Below, in pieces: positions 1 through 12,962 of a stretch of 64,000 bases of DNA. Position 1 is the stretch's first letter. Each line of letters starts with the position of its first letter. The translations under genes and the position numbers were made by a program. This DNA is from Scleromitrula shiraiana (lineage: Eukaryota > Ascomycota > Leotiomycetes > Helotiales > Sclerotiniaceae), in assembly GCA_028455995.1 (NCBI GenBank), contig JABELC010000012.1:558001-622000 (forward strand). Direction: 5' to 3'. The notes beneath the pieces are model-generated. The model was not told the DNA's origin and did no database searches. It saw only the letters and a program-made list of their open reading frames with translations.

Positions 1-1269
1 AGATGTTGAAACATGCGGGCATGTTAGAATCCCATCTGCCTATGAATCCCTCCTTCAATAATTCTCCGGACCCCGAAAAGCAATGGAGAACATGGGTGCA
101 GCGAGAAAAAAGGAACAGGTATGTTATCTTTGTACTCCAACTTCAGACATCTCAAGCAGCAGCGAACATGATATCCACCATCCCTTTCAACTTTTACAAC
201 GCTAACCATTCATAGGTTGGTCTACAACTGGGTTATGGTGGATCAAGAATTGAGTTTATTCCATGATACTGCCCCTATAATGTCGATCACCGAACTCGAG
301 GCTCCAATGCCAGGACCAGAATGTCTGTGGCTTGCCAAAGATGCAAATGAATGGGCAACGATTGTCCAACAAACATACATCGGTACAGATTGGCTTCTAA
401 ATTCCAACTCTCTTGGAACTCCACCAATGGGACCTTCTCTATGTAGTCTGTTTAGAGATATGTTATACGATAGCATTGAAAGACGACATGGACAATTATC
501 ACCACTCCAACTTAAGCTCTTATTACATCCAATACATAGTTCGCTATGTCACCTCAACCAGTCTCTGAATTGTTACTCTGAGGTGTTTAGCTCACGGCAA
601 GGAACGAGGACGGTAACAAAAGCTTCCAACTTACTTCGTCTCGAAGAAGCACAATCATTACTCCAAAATTGGTATGATTTGTGTGAGTTCCATGCTACGA
701 ACGATCCCAATTGTCCTGTGACACGGGCAAATCTTGTGCTTTACCATCTTATCAGTTTGAACGCTGTAACCTCATTCCCGGAGGTTGAGCGTCTAGCACG
801 AAGGGAAGGTTTTGATGGTAACATTGCAGATCTCTTGACTAGGTACAAGAGATGCATTTACCAATCAGGAGAAGCCTTATTTCACTGTGGACAGGTAATT
901 CGTCTAATCAACTCAATGCCCAAAGAAGGACGTCCGCACTGGTGGTCTGTGGCTATCTATCGTGCTACCATGATCTTGTGGCTTGAAAGTGTATCGCGAA
1001 GACAAAGATACCATCAGGGATTAGATAAAGGTCCATTCTTTCCAATCGATGCCGTTATTCCGGAACATCCCTCCGTTAAATCTTATCTATGGAATGGAGA
1101 AGGGGTGCCGGTACTAAGTAGAGGTGACGGTTGCGTGGAACTTCACAAACCAGATGACGTACTGAATCACTGTATCTCGTTACTTGATATGGGAGTTACA
1201 CTAAGAGTATCGGAGGGCATAAAGAGGAAGTTACAGATGTTTGCTAAGAGTTGGAGTATGGATTCATGA
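1..1269 (+). CDS. smr1: SMR1/CMR1-like transcription factor, 3' part (5' end outside the window)
   Basis: Partial gene, join(<1..118,216..1269). The intron has a GTATGT donor at 119 and a CATAG acceptor ending at 215, and it joins in frame (…NR|LVYNWVM). The translated part is about 390 residues of an alpha-helical, leucine-rich C-terminal regulatory region. It includes the segment DQELSLFHDTAPIMS and the motif ECLWLAKDANEW, which I associate with the C-terminal half of fungal zinc-finger regulators of the CMR1/PIG1/SMR1 melanin family. The DNA-binding fingers would lie upstream and cannot be seen. Its tail-to-tail position beside a melanin-type PKS supports a role as pathway regulator. The stop at 1267-1269 is clear. 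The family name rests on remembered motif resemblance and synteny, so a generic fungal zinc-finger regulator remains possible. Confidence 0.72.
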
Positions 1270-4063
1270 AGCAGCGACGAATAAATCATTGGCATTACTG
1301 CAGGAGTTTTCGGGTTGTAATCTTCGAAATATTGGGGGAAGGCTGGGTGGCAATATCAGCATCATGGAGGCTGCTCTTCTTTACGCACACTACCTTGATT
1401 TCAATCTTTGTATTGTCTTATTACGGAGTTCAATTTAGATTTACATAAACCATTCATGAAGGTGGATGGATGAATATTGACGTGAAAGTCACTTCCCACT
1501 TTTAAGATAGTATCTCTACAACTTAGTAATTTTGTTTCTCTGGCATATCCTTGCTGCTTTCAAAGATAAAGTCTGGTCGCACTACAGTTTACAAAACATG
1601 CAAGACTTGGTGCCATGTATGAATAACATGCACGTATAGGCAAGGCATAAGTAATTATTTTACTAAGATTCAAATATCAAGCTGCGGTAATTGATGCATC
1701 TTCTAATCATCTTACCAACTTCAAGGAATGAAGATACAATACCGGTAGCACTGCATTGACAAGACAGGATTTTGTCATAGTATAACAGGTACTTCAACTC
1801 GAAGGATGATATTTGTCAGTATATACCTCGGGATCGGCTATATCTGAACTCGGTCTAGAAAGTACTGTTCATTCCCTACCCGTAAAGATAGACCCAATGC
1901 GGTTCTCTGGAAGTCGCCGGAGTTCCGGAGGGGCTTTCAGCCACATAGGATTTGTTCCAATCATAGCAGCTTAAAACCGTTACAAGCACCAATAGCATCT
2001 CTCAAATGATCCGGGTTAGTAAAAACATAGTCTTTGGAAACCCAACTCAACTACATTCTAGCTAAATATCGTTGTCTCGTAATCGTAAATCAGTCGTGGT
2101 AGGCGAATCAACCTCGGGAAGTAGATCTATGGCATTTAGAGTAAAGATTTACCGGAAATATTGTCATTCCATACCCGGGATTTTTATCTCAAGTTACTTG
2201 TGGCTCGAAGTGTCCCGTGTACAGCTTGGTGCGTATTGTTGTCAGCCGCTCATGCATGTGAGATCGTATCAATGTAGTTTGGATGGAAAACACTGTTATC
2301 GTTGGCCGTCCTGAGAAATATAGATATCGAAATACTACTACACAGCCAGCCGCAAAGTATCTCTTATTTTTGGCACACCGATAACGAGTGTATTGAGTGA
2401 CCAGTGAATGATTTATCTGTGATCTTGACCAATATACTTGGCGATGGGCGTAGAGCTTCGACTCTCAGGGCTGGCCTATAGATTAGGTAATTTATTTTTA
2501 CAAGTGAATTAATTGATGATGCCTAGATGCATGTAAGCAAACGCATTGCATAGCATGAAACCCGGAAATCACACTCGCCCTAGAGAGGGGTATTGGACAT
2601 TGAACTCGGAAGAGGCTCTGAAGTGTTCACTATTCATAATAACAGCATCTTCATAGGTTTTGTAAGCCTTCATGTTGAGTTGTTCTGAGCCTCCTTCGTC
2701 ATTGTAGATCATAGTTTCCCCTGACTAAAACGGATATAGACCAGGCGCCCAAGGAGTCTTGGGGGCCTCTCGGTATTATTTGCCAAGAAAGCCTACCGAG
2801 ACCTTGCATCATCTTCTTCATGTATTAATGTCCGAAATCCTGGTCCTTGTATTGGCTGGTTCTTGATCAAATTTGCATTAAACTTCTGCATAATAATCCT
2901 GCTATATGGGGTTGAAACAAGACTTGAACTATGAGGGGTGGCTAGATACTCTATGTTTGAAACTCACGGTGTTACCACATCAATTCTACTGTCCATCAAA
3001 TTAGTAGTGATTGGCGGACCAAGGACTATCTGAGTAAAAGTCTAAGTCCTCTCGGATGCATCCGAACAATATTTATATAGATACCCAATGATAAAACATC
3101 TTGTCAGCCCATATATTATTGTTTATCTGTTACATGCATAAGATCCAGCAAATCATATATCTTCATATACTGTACCGTTATAACGGGACCGTAAACGCAA
3201 AACCTGCACTAAATATGCGACGATCCCTTTTTATCACAGGGCTGATAACTGTCTTGCTTACAAATGTCTTCATATATGCTGTAAATAGCTTAAATATGGG
3301 ATGCTCGGTATCACACCAACTCAGGTATAGGGCAATTCTCAGCTGCCATAAATAACACATTTGGGATGGTGGAAGCATATCTGAAAAACATACGATACAC
3401 GTTCCTTCGGCTTATCTTTCAACCTTATCGGCGCCGTTCCTGACATTCATGGGCCGTATTGCAAGGAAAGATATGGTTACACAACATGGAGCGTGCATGA
3501 TCAGCTAGGGCTAGAATATTGAAGGGATGGTTGTCGTCTACTGTATTTGGTAACGCGATGTACATATATGTATCTATTGCAAATATAGGGTAAGGATTGG
3601 TATTTGGTGTTTGTAATTTCACATGAAATTTGGAGGTCTGTCGTCGGGTTGGATTAATATTGTTCCTGAAGAAGTTGTGATATTGAACAAATCTAATCTT
3701 ACGTACGCTTGGTCTTCCGGATACGAGCCTCATGTCTAGTTTGGTTTATTCAACTTGAATGTTGATTATAAAATGTGTCGACTTGGAAACCTTCCAATCT
3801 ACGAAACGAATCCTACAAACAAAAATATACAACGCAATTTGGAACATTGAAACAGAAGATTGTAAAACATATCGCCAACTTCAATCGATGATAAAAACAA
3901 TATTGTAATTTGCGCTTAATGTACGTAAAAGACAGAACTAAAAAAACAACCCCTGTATAAATGAAGCAAAAGGCAAGGACATCAAGAATCAGATAGTGCC
4001 AAAACAGAAGAGACACCACCCAAACAGAAGCCCCCAGCTCTAACCCGAAATCAAACCAGTCTA
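1270..4063. other. Intergenic region between convergent smr1-like gene and PKS
   Basis: No coding sequence is supported in this 2.8-kb stretch. The open frames are short, lack recognisable motifs and have no consistent splice sites. It should hold the 3' untranslated regions and terminators of the two convergent genes. No repeat stands out. Confidence 0.6.
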
Positions 4064-7000
4064 TCACGTCTCCAAAGCCTCCCTCATAAAATCACCTAGG
4101 AGCTGTACCTATTTATATAATCAGCGATGAAAGCTTATGCAGAAGAAGGAAGACTTACATGTGGTGCATGCATCATTGAGAAATGATTTCCAGGCATGTG
4201 CCTGGTCACAAACTTATCATTGCCTAGATACTTGTCCCAAATATTTGGACCAAAGTCCGTTCTATTGTCCAACAAGAATTGAGCATGACCGTATGGAAAA
4301 GGGTCTGGCCGTGGATCGGTAGGTAATTTACAGACACCATCTTCACACCAGATGGCTGTCACTTTCGGTATCTTTTTGGGATCAATAGGCTCTGGAATAT
4401 AAGTTGAGAGAGCTCGAACGGAAGCTGCGAAATGAGGAAGAAGCCATTTTGGAATCTTGCTTGGATCACCATCACCAAGAAGACCAATGGAAGCGAACCA
4501 CTCATGCAATGACGATGGGAGAGGTTCGATAATATCAGGACATGGTGAATCAAGAAGAATAAGTGAATCAACAACCTCGTTGTTTTTGGTGAGCTGATTC
4601 ACTATCTCATAAGCAATCACACCTCCCGCACTCCACCCAGCTAGAAGATAAGGGCCAGTTGCTTGTCGTCGTTTCATTTCTTTTATGTAGTATGTTGCCA
4701 TACCAATAACCCCACAGTCAAACTCTTCAGGTGTCTTCATAAATGGGGAATTCAATCCAAATACTGCAACATCAGAAGAAATATTAGGTATTTCACTATA
4801 AGATGTTGCTGAACCGCCTCCGTCAGGCACCATCCAGAGATACCTACTTGCTTTCCTCAGGCTACCTTGAAGTAGAATCGCATTAGCAGTTCTTTGAGGG
4901 GTGGATTTGACACCAGAAGTGAGGGTAGGAACGAGTGGACCCGTTGAAGCTGACGACTTCTTTACCGGAGCCTTAGGCTTGGGCTTGGGAGGCGCCTCGA
5001 TATTTAGAGCTTTTTCAATATCCCGAATCGTTTGATTGACAACAAACAGATCGGATGGAAGTGAAAGACCTGTCTTCTCTCGCAAACGTCCAAGTACTGA
5101 AAGAGCCATGAGTGAATCCATTCCTAGTGAAGCAAGATCAGGAGAACTTGCAACCTCGAGAATATCGATTGCCATTTCTTCTGCTATTGTGTCTCTGATT
5201 ATGTCGCCAAGGTTTTCTGGGGGATGATCTTCAGAAATGTCGTTTTCCGATGGAGTAGTGAAATCTGAGTCTTCTTGCAAATCGTGAAGTGATTGCTCAG
5301 GACTTGGGGTAGTTACAGGTGAACTGGGATCTTCACTGTAAGATGCAGAGCTTTTTCTTTCGAATTGCGTGAGGTATAACTTGAAAGCTCCGATATTGGC
5401 GAATTCAATCAAATCGTGAGAATTAATCTCGATCTCCAATTCTTCTCGCAGTCTCCCACAAACCGTGAGTGCCATTAGAGAGTCTACCCCGAGGTCTGTA
5501 AAAGCAATATTGTCGACTAGCTCGTCTAATTTGACACCTACTTCTGCTGCTAAAATGTCCATAACTTGCGAGGTAATACCTTGAAGCTTTTGGTTAACAC
5601 TTGCGATGTTTGCTTTACTCACTTGTGCTTTCTGTATGGACTTAGGGCGTGGCGTGCTGGTGGAAGCAATGGCAACTTGAGGTTTGAGACTAGGCTTTGC
5701 GGCTGAAGTAGCCCCAGCAGCACCAACGGGAGGTAAAAACATGTTGAGAACCTTTCGAGGAATGGCTTGGAAGGCTAAACCGCCCACCATAGCTATGATT
5801 CTCTCTCCATCAAAGACGTACACATCACCAGCCATAGTCTTATCCTTTCTTGGTTGCATTCTCACGTACGAGCGATAGGTCTTCTCTGCCGTGAGAGGTT
5901 CAGCAATTCTTAGTGACTCCCAACCGTGAGAAATGTACACTTTTTCACGTGAATCGACGGCGTCTGAACCATTAACGATGAAGCCAGAGATATGAGCCAC
6001 GCTATCAATCCAATACGGGCTGCACTTATATGTCCCATCTTTATCCGATGTTTGGAAGACGACTCGCGATGTAGCTTCCATCTTGTGACTGTCAAGAATA
6101 ACTTCTTCCATTCCACGGTATTTTGGGTCGTAATCAACCAATGCTGCAAAGAGTTTATAAGCTAAACCACGACCAATCTTGGATGCTTTGCCATTACGCT
6201 CGGCGTCTTGAAGCCAATCAACTCGAGATTGGATGAGATAAGCATTTCTTTGAAATTCGGCAAGATAATCTTCAGTATCTCCAAAGAATACTACGCAAAT
6301 GGCATGCTCGACCCTAGTTTTGTCAATGCCGGTCGAAAAAACAAGATCAGCACGGCCAGTCGCCACGTTCACGGTCGCGGTAAGTTTGAGTATTTGGGAT
6401 TTTCCTGCCGGATCAGCTATCAGTGGTTTCGGTACCTTCATCTTTCCGACATCAATTCCGAGGTTGGTGACATCAGGCCGGACAAGTTTATATGCATATT
6501 CACATAAAGTCATTGCCATGTCCGCGTATAATGACTAAAGAAATGTCAGCCTACTGAAATTATATTCTAATGCGATACTTACCGATGGACAAAGCATGGC
6601 ACCATTGACAAGATGACCAGTGACAACCCCACGAAGATCAGGCCTCGCCAAATCAGATTCGATTGAAACAACAGCAATATCACCATTGATACTCTCGCTC
6701 GTGATATTGTGAATGGTAGACGTAGAAAGTTTTGGCTTAGGGGCCTCGAGGAGAAGAGGTTCTTTATCTGGTAATCGTCCCTTGGTTAAACACCAATCTC
6801 CCTCATATTGAATCCAATAATTCTTGTCGTCGAATGCGTAAGAGGGTAAATCCAGAAGGCGAACAGATTCATTGAAGTCTCGATGGTATTCGTTCCAGTC
6901 AATATCAAGGCCAGCAGTATGCAAAATACTCAAGCTGATGCTCAAAGTTTTGTATGCACTCTCAGTCCTACGAAGTGATGGTGCTGCAATAGTAGCTGTA

Positions 7001-10000
7001 CCAACTGTAGCTTTGACCATTCCCAAGCATACAGGATGAGGTCCAACTTCGAGCCACACAGTCTTCTCATCTATTATACCAGAATTCTGCGCTGAGACAA
7101 GTCCGTCGAGAAAATTCACTGGCTGCCTGGCATGATTACGCAGATATGCAGGATCAACACCCTCAGACTCATTGAAACACCTACCTAAAAGAGATGAGAT
7201 TAGGGGGACCTCTTCTTTAGCAAAAGTTGCAGATTCTGCCAATTTTTCAAATTGGTCTAAGATAGGCTCAACTTGAGCGGAATGAAAGGCAAATGGAACC
7301 TTGAGCTGGGTGCACTTAAAGCCTATATTGCAAAGCCTGTCAGATGCTTGAGAAATTTCCGCAGCTTCACCACTGAGAACCGTCTCTCGGGTACTATTGA
7401 CGCAGGCAATGTTTAAGGGTATTGCAATCTCTTCGAGTGCCTCTGTTACCGAGGATCTAGAGCCTTGCACTGCGAGCATTGCATGCGTACCAGCAGTGCA
7501 TCTCTCAACCAAAAGCTGGGCCCTCACTCCAACCAGATAGATGGTGTCACTGACGGACAAGATTCCGGCAGCATTGAGCGCGGCGTATTCTCCAATACTA
7601 TGACCAATAACGACAGAAGGTTTGATACCCCAAGATTCCCATAGCCTGGTCATCGCCATCTCCAAACACACAATTCCCAGCTGTACAATCACAGGTGACA
7701 ATCCCTGAATATCGGTTACGCTTCCGTCAATCAATGGCAAGAAAGATGGAAATCCAAGAATTGTAGCGATATTGTCAAATTCGATGATGCTATCTTTAAA
7801 CAATGAAGAATTCTGAAATAACTCTTGTCCCATTGCTGCATATTGGGAACCTTGGCCAGTGTATAAGAAAGCAACCTTGGGTGGCTCCGGTAAGACTGGA
7901 ATAAATTGTTCATGAAGTTTTGATTTGAGAGCTTTTGGAACTTCTGATATCTCGGATGCAGTTACTGTCATTCTCCACTTGTGTTGTATTCGACGAGCAG
8001 TAGTTGTATAAGCCAAATCTGCAAGATCTGTTCCTCGGTTGCGCTCCAAATAGGAGATCAAACGCTCGGCATTGTTCAGCATTGCGGATTTTGATTTGGC
8101 TGTAATTGCCACAACATGAGTAGAGCGTGGATCGGTAACTTTTTGAATCGCTTCAGGAGCATCTTCTAACAGCAAGCCAGTATTACCACCGGCAGCACTG
8201 AAATTATTGACAAAGATACGTCTTGGAGCGCCAGACTTTTTAGGAAGTGGAGTGTTTTTGAAAGCAATATGAACATTTCTTTCGGCTAAATCTTTGGGAA
8301 AGCCTTGATTGATAGTCTTCTTAATGCCAACATGCGGAGGTATGCTGTTCTTCTGTAGCATAAGAAGAACTTTGATAAGTGCGGTAACTCCCGATGCGGC
8401 TTCTCCGTGTCCCACGTTTGCCTTCACGGCGCCAAGGAATAACGGTTGATCTGGTCTTCTCTTATTATCTGCTGAGGCGAAGACATTGGTAACTGATCTC
8501 ATTTCAGTTCCATCTCCTGCCTGTGTCCCGGTACCATGCATTTCCACGTAATCAATGTCATTTGCGTCAACCCCAGCTTTATTCAAGATAGATCTATAGA
8601 GGACTTCCTGCGTATCCCCATGTGGGTGGGTTATCGAAACAGCATCTGCAGAGTGGTTGGTAGCGCTACCGAGAATCACGGCCAAAACATTATCCTTGCT
8701 AAGTATTGTTAGAAAGGGGATAATTCCGAGAACAATATGTAGGGCCCAACTTACTCAGCTAATGCATAATCCAATCTTTTAATGATAACTGTGCCAATTC
8801 CATCTGCTCTACAATATCCGTCTGCATCATGATCAAAAGTTGCACAAGGTCCATTCTTTGACAAAAACTGCCCTCGACTTAGACCTGAAAAGATATCCGG
8901 ATTGGTCATACATGATAAACCACCGACAATAGCTGTATCGCAATCGCCTGCCCATAAAGACGTACATGCTAGTTGAAGTGCGGCTGCGCTAGATGAACAA
9001 GCCGTATCAATATTGAACGAGGGTCCCGAGAACCCAAAATGATAATTTATACGACCAGGCCCAAAGGCTCTCACGCCCCCGGTGATATAATATGTGTCCA
9101 CATCCTGAGCGGCATTTATTTCTCTCCAATCATCACTGGTCTGTCCGTAGAAGGTGCCGATTCGGTCCAATTTTGTGGAATGTGTTCTGTTAGGAACATA
9201 ACCAGCCATTTCGAGAGCCTCGTACGCTGTAGCAAGTCCAAGACGTTGCATGGGACATGTTTGGAACGCTTCTCGTGGTGACATGTTGAAAAATCGAGGA
9301 TCGAATAAACCAGGATTCTCGATCCAACATCCGTAAGGAGTATGACTTGTGTTTCTAATCTTGCTAGTCGGATCAAAATGTGTCGCGACGTCAAATCTGT
9401 CCTTTGGAACTTCCCTATGAACATCCAAACCATTTTCGAGAAGTTCCCATAGCTTTTCATGGCTTGCGGCATCCGGAAATCTTCCGGCCATTCCAACAAT
9501 TGCCAACTTACATTTTCCAGGAGAAATCTCGTTCGAGTTTTGTTGTCTTGGCGGTAACTTCTCTATCGCCTCCGATCGTAGAGTTACCTTGAGTTTTGTC
9601 TGAGATTCGATCACTGCTGCTAGAGCTTTACCTGCACCAGTAGGGCCTATGTAGGGTTAGGAGCCGGATGGTAAATAAACTAGAGAAGACAGTAGTGCTT
9701 ACCGAATGAAGTGACAACGCAATCCTTTCCTTGAAACTGATGTGCTTTCTGGACACACCCTTGAAGAATTTTCTCGAATAAAATTGGTTCTGTCAACATC
9801 TCAAGCAAAGCTGCTTGCAGCAACAGCGCTGGGTCTTGTTTGGAATACCAAATTCCTGTTGTGCAAGACATCACAGAAAATTGTGTTTTGGAGTTGCCGA
9901 ACAGATTCTTGACCCTTGGGTTCTGCAGTTGTAATATTTGCTCTACGTCCAGGGTTGAACGGAGATGGCTTGCGTGATATGGACCATGTACAGGAATTGC

Positions 10001-10807
10001 TACAGGTTTCGCATGGAACGTTTCAGAGGTGAAGAGTGACTTCAAGGTTGAAGGCGGTCCACTGATTGCGATACTTTTGGAAGTCACGGCGCTGATATAT
10101 GCGTGGTTTATTGACGGTGTTGCCTTTGAAACGTTAGTCAAAACGTTGAGGTGAATGAGACTACTAACATTTTCTTTGTGGAAATCATTAAGTATTGAGT
10201 TCACCTCTCCTTCCTGTGCCCCTGCAATAACAAAAGTCCAGCTTTCAGATAAACCCGAACGGTTGCTGAGCCTGTTTGCCAGAGCTGCGACATGTGATCC
10301 CGTTCTAAATGCCATCAGTACCACTTGGACTGCGATTGGTATTAGTTGGGATACTGAAGGAGAAGAAGCAATTGCAGCTGCAGCAAATAATCCTGTGCAT
10401 AAGCCAACAAGGCATATTTCCTCCGCACTTGAAACATCTTTATCTTCTTTCTCTGAACGACTAGGAATATAATGTTAGTAAAATAGTTTATGTAATGTAG
10501 GGGACTATACTGACTCGATGTATTGGGCCAATTGCGCGATACATAGTAATGCGCTATCTAGAGCAGGATTTTTAATATTCCTAGCATGGTACAACTTGTT
10601 TAGGTCGAGGATTGAAGCAAACTGCGGTACCCTTTGACGTTGCAAACTGGGTAGTCTGTTGACTTCTTCTCTAAGAGCAGATCCAGCTTGCTCTAGAAAT
10701 GATCTAGTCAACACACTTGGGCTTCCATGTTGACAGAAATTAGTTAAGAAAGACTGCGTATCTAAGGACTGGTCTCCAAAAACCAGAAAAGATAGTTTAG
10801 CCACCAT
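4064..10807 (-). CDS. pks12: Non-reducing polyketide synthase (SAT-KS-AT-PT-ACP-ACP-TE), DHN-melanin type
   Basis: complement(join(4064..4108,4159..6534,6583..8698,8755..9646,9703..10460,10515..10807)), 2159 aa. Domains in order: SAT with GLCTG (Cys119); KS from about residue 397 with DTACSSS (Cys567), His702 in EMHGTG and His745 in NVGHGEA; AT from about 923 with GHSIGEY (Ser1015); PT with the GHLVNG His1343 and Asp1530 in [14 protein letters not shown]1 LGVDSLMA (Ser1705); ACP2 LGMDSLMA (Ser1827); thioesterase GWSAGG (Ser1988) and GNHFSMM (His2137). All catalytic residues are present, so the enzyme looks functional. This architecture in PksP/PKS1-type enzymes makes the naphthopyrone or tetrahydroxynaphthalene precursor of DHN melanin in the cytosol. 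A last 15-codon exon replaces the read-through end at 4135 and restores a normal TE tail. The pks12 symbol, rather than pks13, is inferred from the smr1-like neighbour. Confidence 0.9.
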
Positions 10808-12962
10808 CTTCAGTATAATACAAAAAGTGTAGTTGAGAGAATAACCCTTAGGAGGCGCTGATGGTATTTCATCAAACCTTATGAGCCGCTACTTGAGCTA
10901 AAGCCTTGGTTTATTGGATGACCAAAATAAGATCAGCCCAAACTATTATGATTTGAAATCAGTTTACGGAGTAGCCTCGTTCTCCCAAGCATGTCATGAT
11001 AACAAAAATGTACGGGTCATTATCAGCTCAAAGTCTTTTGATAACCTTTGTCCGGTCGACAGTCTCAGAAACGATAGATATAAACAGGGATCATAAAGCT
11101 TGTTTTCGAATGATAGAGAGTGCGGGCCGACTCAGCAAATACGTTATACTGGGATTCTGAAGATCAAAGCTTCCAGATTTCACATGGCTCGAATCCCGAC
11201 TACGAGGTCCATCTTGCCGGATAGGTGGTTCCTGGATCATAGCCTAAACGGATACGATATCAGATGCTTGGGAGCTTCTGTCGCATATTCCGTAATGAGT
11301 TGCTAGGTGAACATCGGATTGAATCAATTAAACATCTAATTCGCCCGAGATTAGGTACCCAGATACGAATATAATCCACACTTAAAGCAAACCAACTAGT
11401 GTAAGCAACGTCCGTACTGACAGTACATGGTACCGCAGCAGAAAGTAATTGTATTGAGTTCCGGTGCGACATTGTCCGTCGGACATCCCCACGCGTCCAT
11501 GTTCAGAGCTATACCGTGAGCAGTTCAGCCTACGAATTTAACTTGCCCAAGAGAAGGAACAGGTTGCCTGGTACATGAATGTCTCGTAATTTCATGAGCT
11601 TGGCTACAGCAAGATATAGAATTTCATCAAGACATAATCGATGAATTAGCGGACATGTAGCCATAGTTCGGGTTGTTTTGTACAATGTAAACGGATTCGG
11701 GAGATGAGGTTGGTCGTTGAGGTGAGATTTGTCTTACCGGAAAATAATCCTGCTAGCAAAAACATCGTAGTCACGTGGCGCAAACTATTTTAGTCCCACC
11801 CCGCGGCGGCCCTTTATGTTTTTCCTAAAGGGTGGGACGACTAGATTGCGGGAAAAGACGATTGCTTCTTAACAATCTGTTGGCCTAGTAATCGGAAGTT
11901 ATGCATCGACTAATATCCTACACAACATCAAATCAATTACACGTTAGATATTCTCGCATCCTTCAATAGACATAGAGGTATTAATGATTAAATAAACGCC
12001 GTAGCTGAACATGCATTTTCTACTGGTATTGAATTCTGCTGTGCTACAAAAGATCATAGTGAAGACATTGGCACGTGAGGGTCTAATATTCACACCGTGA
12101 CATCAAGGCTGTGCTCGCATCCTGCCAAGGCATTCTTCTCATTCCATATGCCACAATATCCAAACACTTTGTAAAATTGAGTTCGCTAACCCTGCTTTCT
12201 AACGAGTTGTAGGACTATGCTACAAGCTTGATCACAGCATGGCGAGCCGAGCCTTATCTAAATTCACGTAGGATCAAATCAATACTGTTGTACCCATCTG
12301 CCGGTTTCCAGGCGGTGTGCATTGTTGTGGATTGAAAGACTCTCTTCTGCTCTACATCTGCAATGCCTCCCGAGACATGAGAACCTACGTACGGCGTGAT
12401 AATTTTGCGATAATCACGCTTCCAATGCATAGGGTTTTCTTCAGATGTGCCAGTAGACTGTTAACGTAGTCTCCACGGGACGAGTGGAGTTGACGAAGGC
12501 GGGCTGCTTGAACCTTTGGTGATGAGAACGTGGAAAACATGCAAAATGGAGCACTTTGTAAATTTCAGATCAGCAGAGTGATTTTATAGGCCGAAATGTC
12601 CTGCTGTGTGATAATGGTCGAAGTCTGGGATGCTTTAATAAGTCATCGACCTATCGGGTTATGAGAACGAAAGAATATACGCAGAGCCAATTGGCAAACA
12701 AGCGCCCCAACAAGGTCTCAATGAATGAAGGAGTGGATCGAAGAAATATAGTTTTGCTATAGAGCAAAACTCGTAGTGCTTGATTGAATGGTTTGTATAC
12801 AAAAATATCTCCTTCGAAATGCATCAAGCCAGCCAGTCACATGCCTACAGTAAATCAAAACTGCCAACTGTTAAACGTAGAAGTACCGTAACTTCATCTC
12901 ACTGATGTCATCCTAGGATTCTACGTAAAATGAAGACTTCAGGGGCTCGACACCCGGATTAA
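10808..12962. other. PKS upstream region and intergenic DNA
   Basis: This 2.1-kb stretch holds the promoter side of the PKS gene and the 3' side of the next gene. Open frames are short and motif-free. One short inverted repeat is visible: a 9-bp GTCCCACCC near 11792 is matched by GGGTGGGAC near 11830, across a GC-rich then AT-rich loop. I see no clear TATA box next to the PKS start. Confidence 0.5.

Noticed and set aside
3425..3733. 102-codon minus-strand ORF between smr1-like gene and PKS
   Set aside because: No domain, no splice partners and no ordered composition; likely chance in intergenic DNA.
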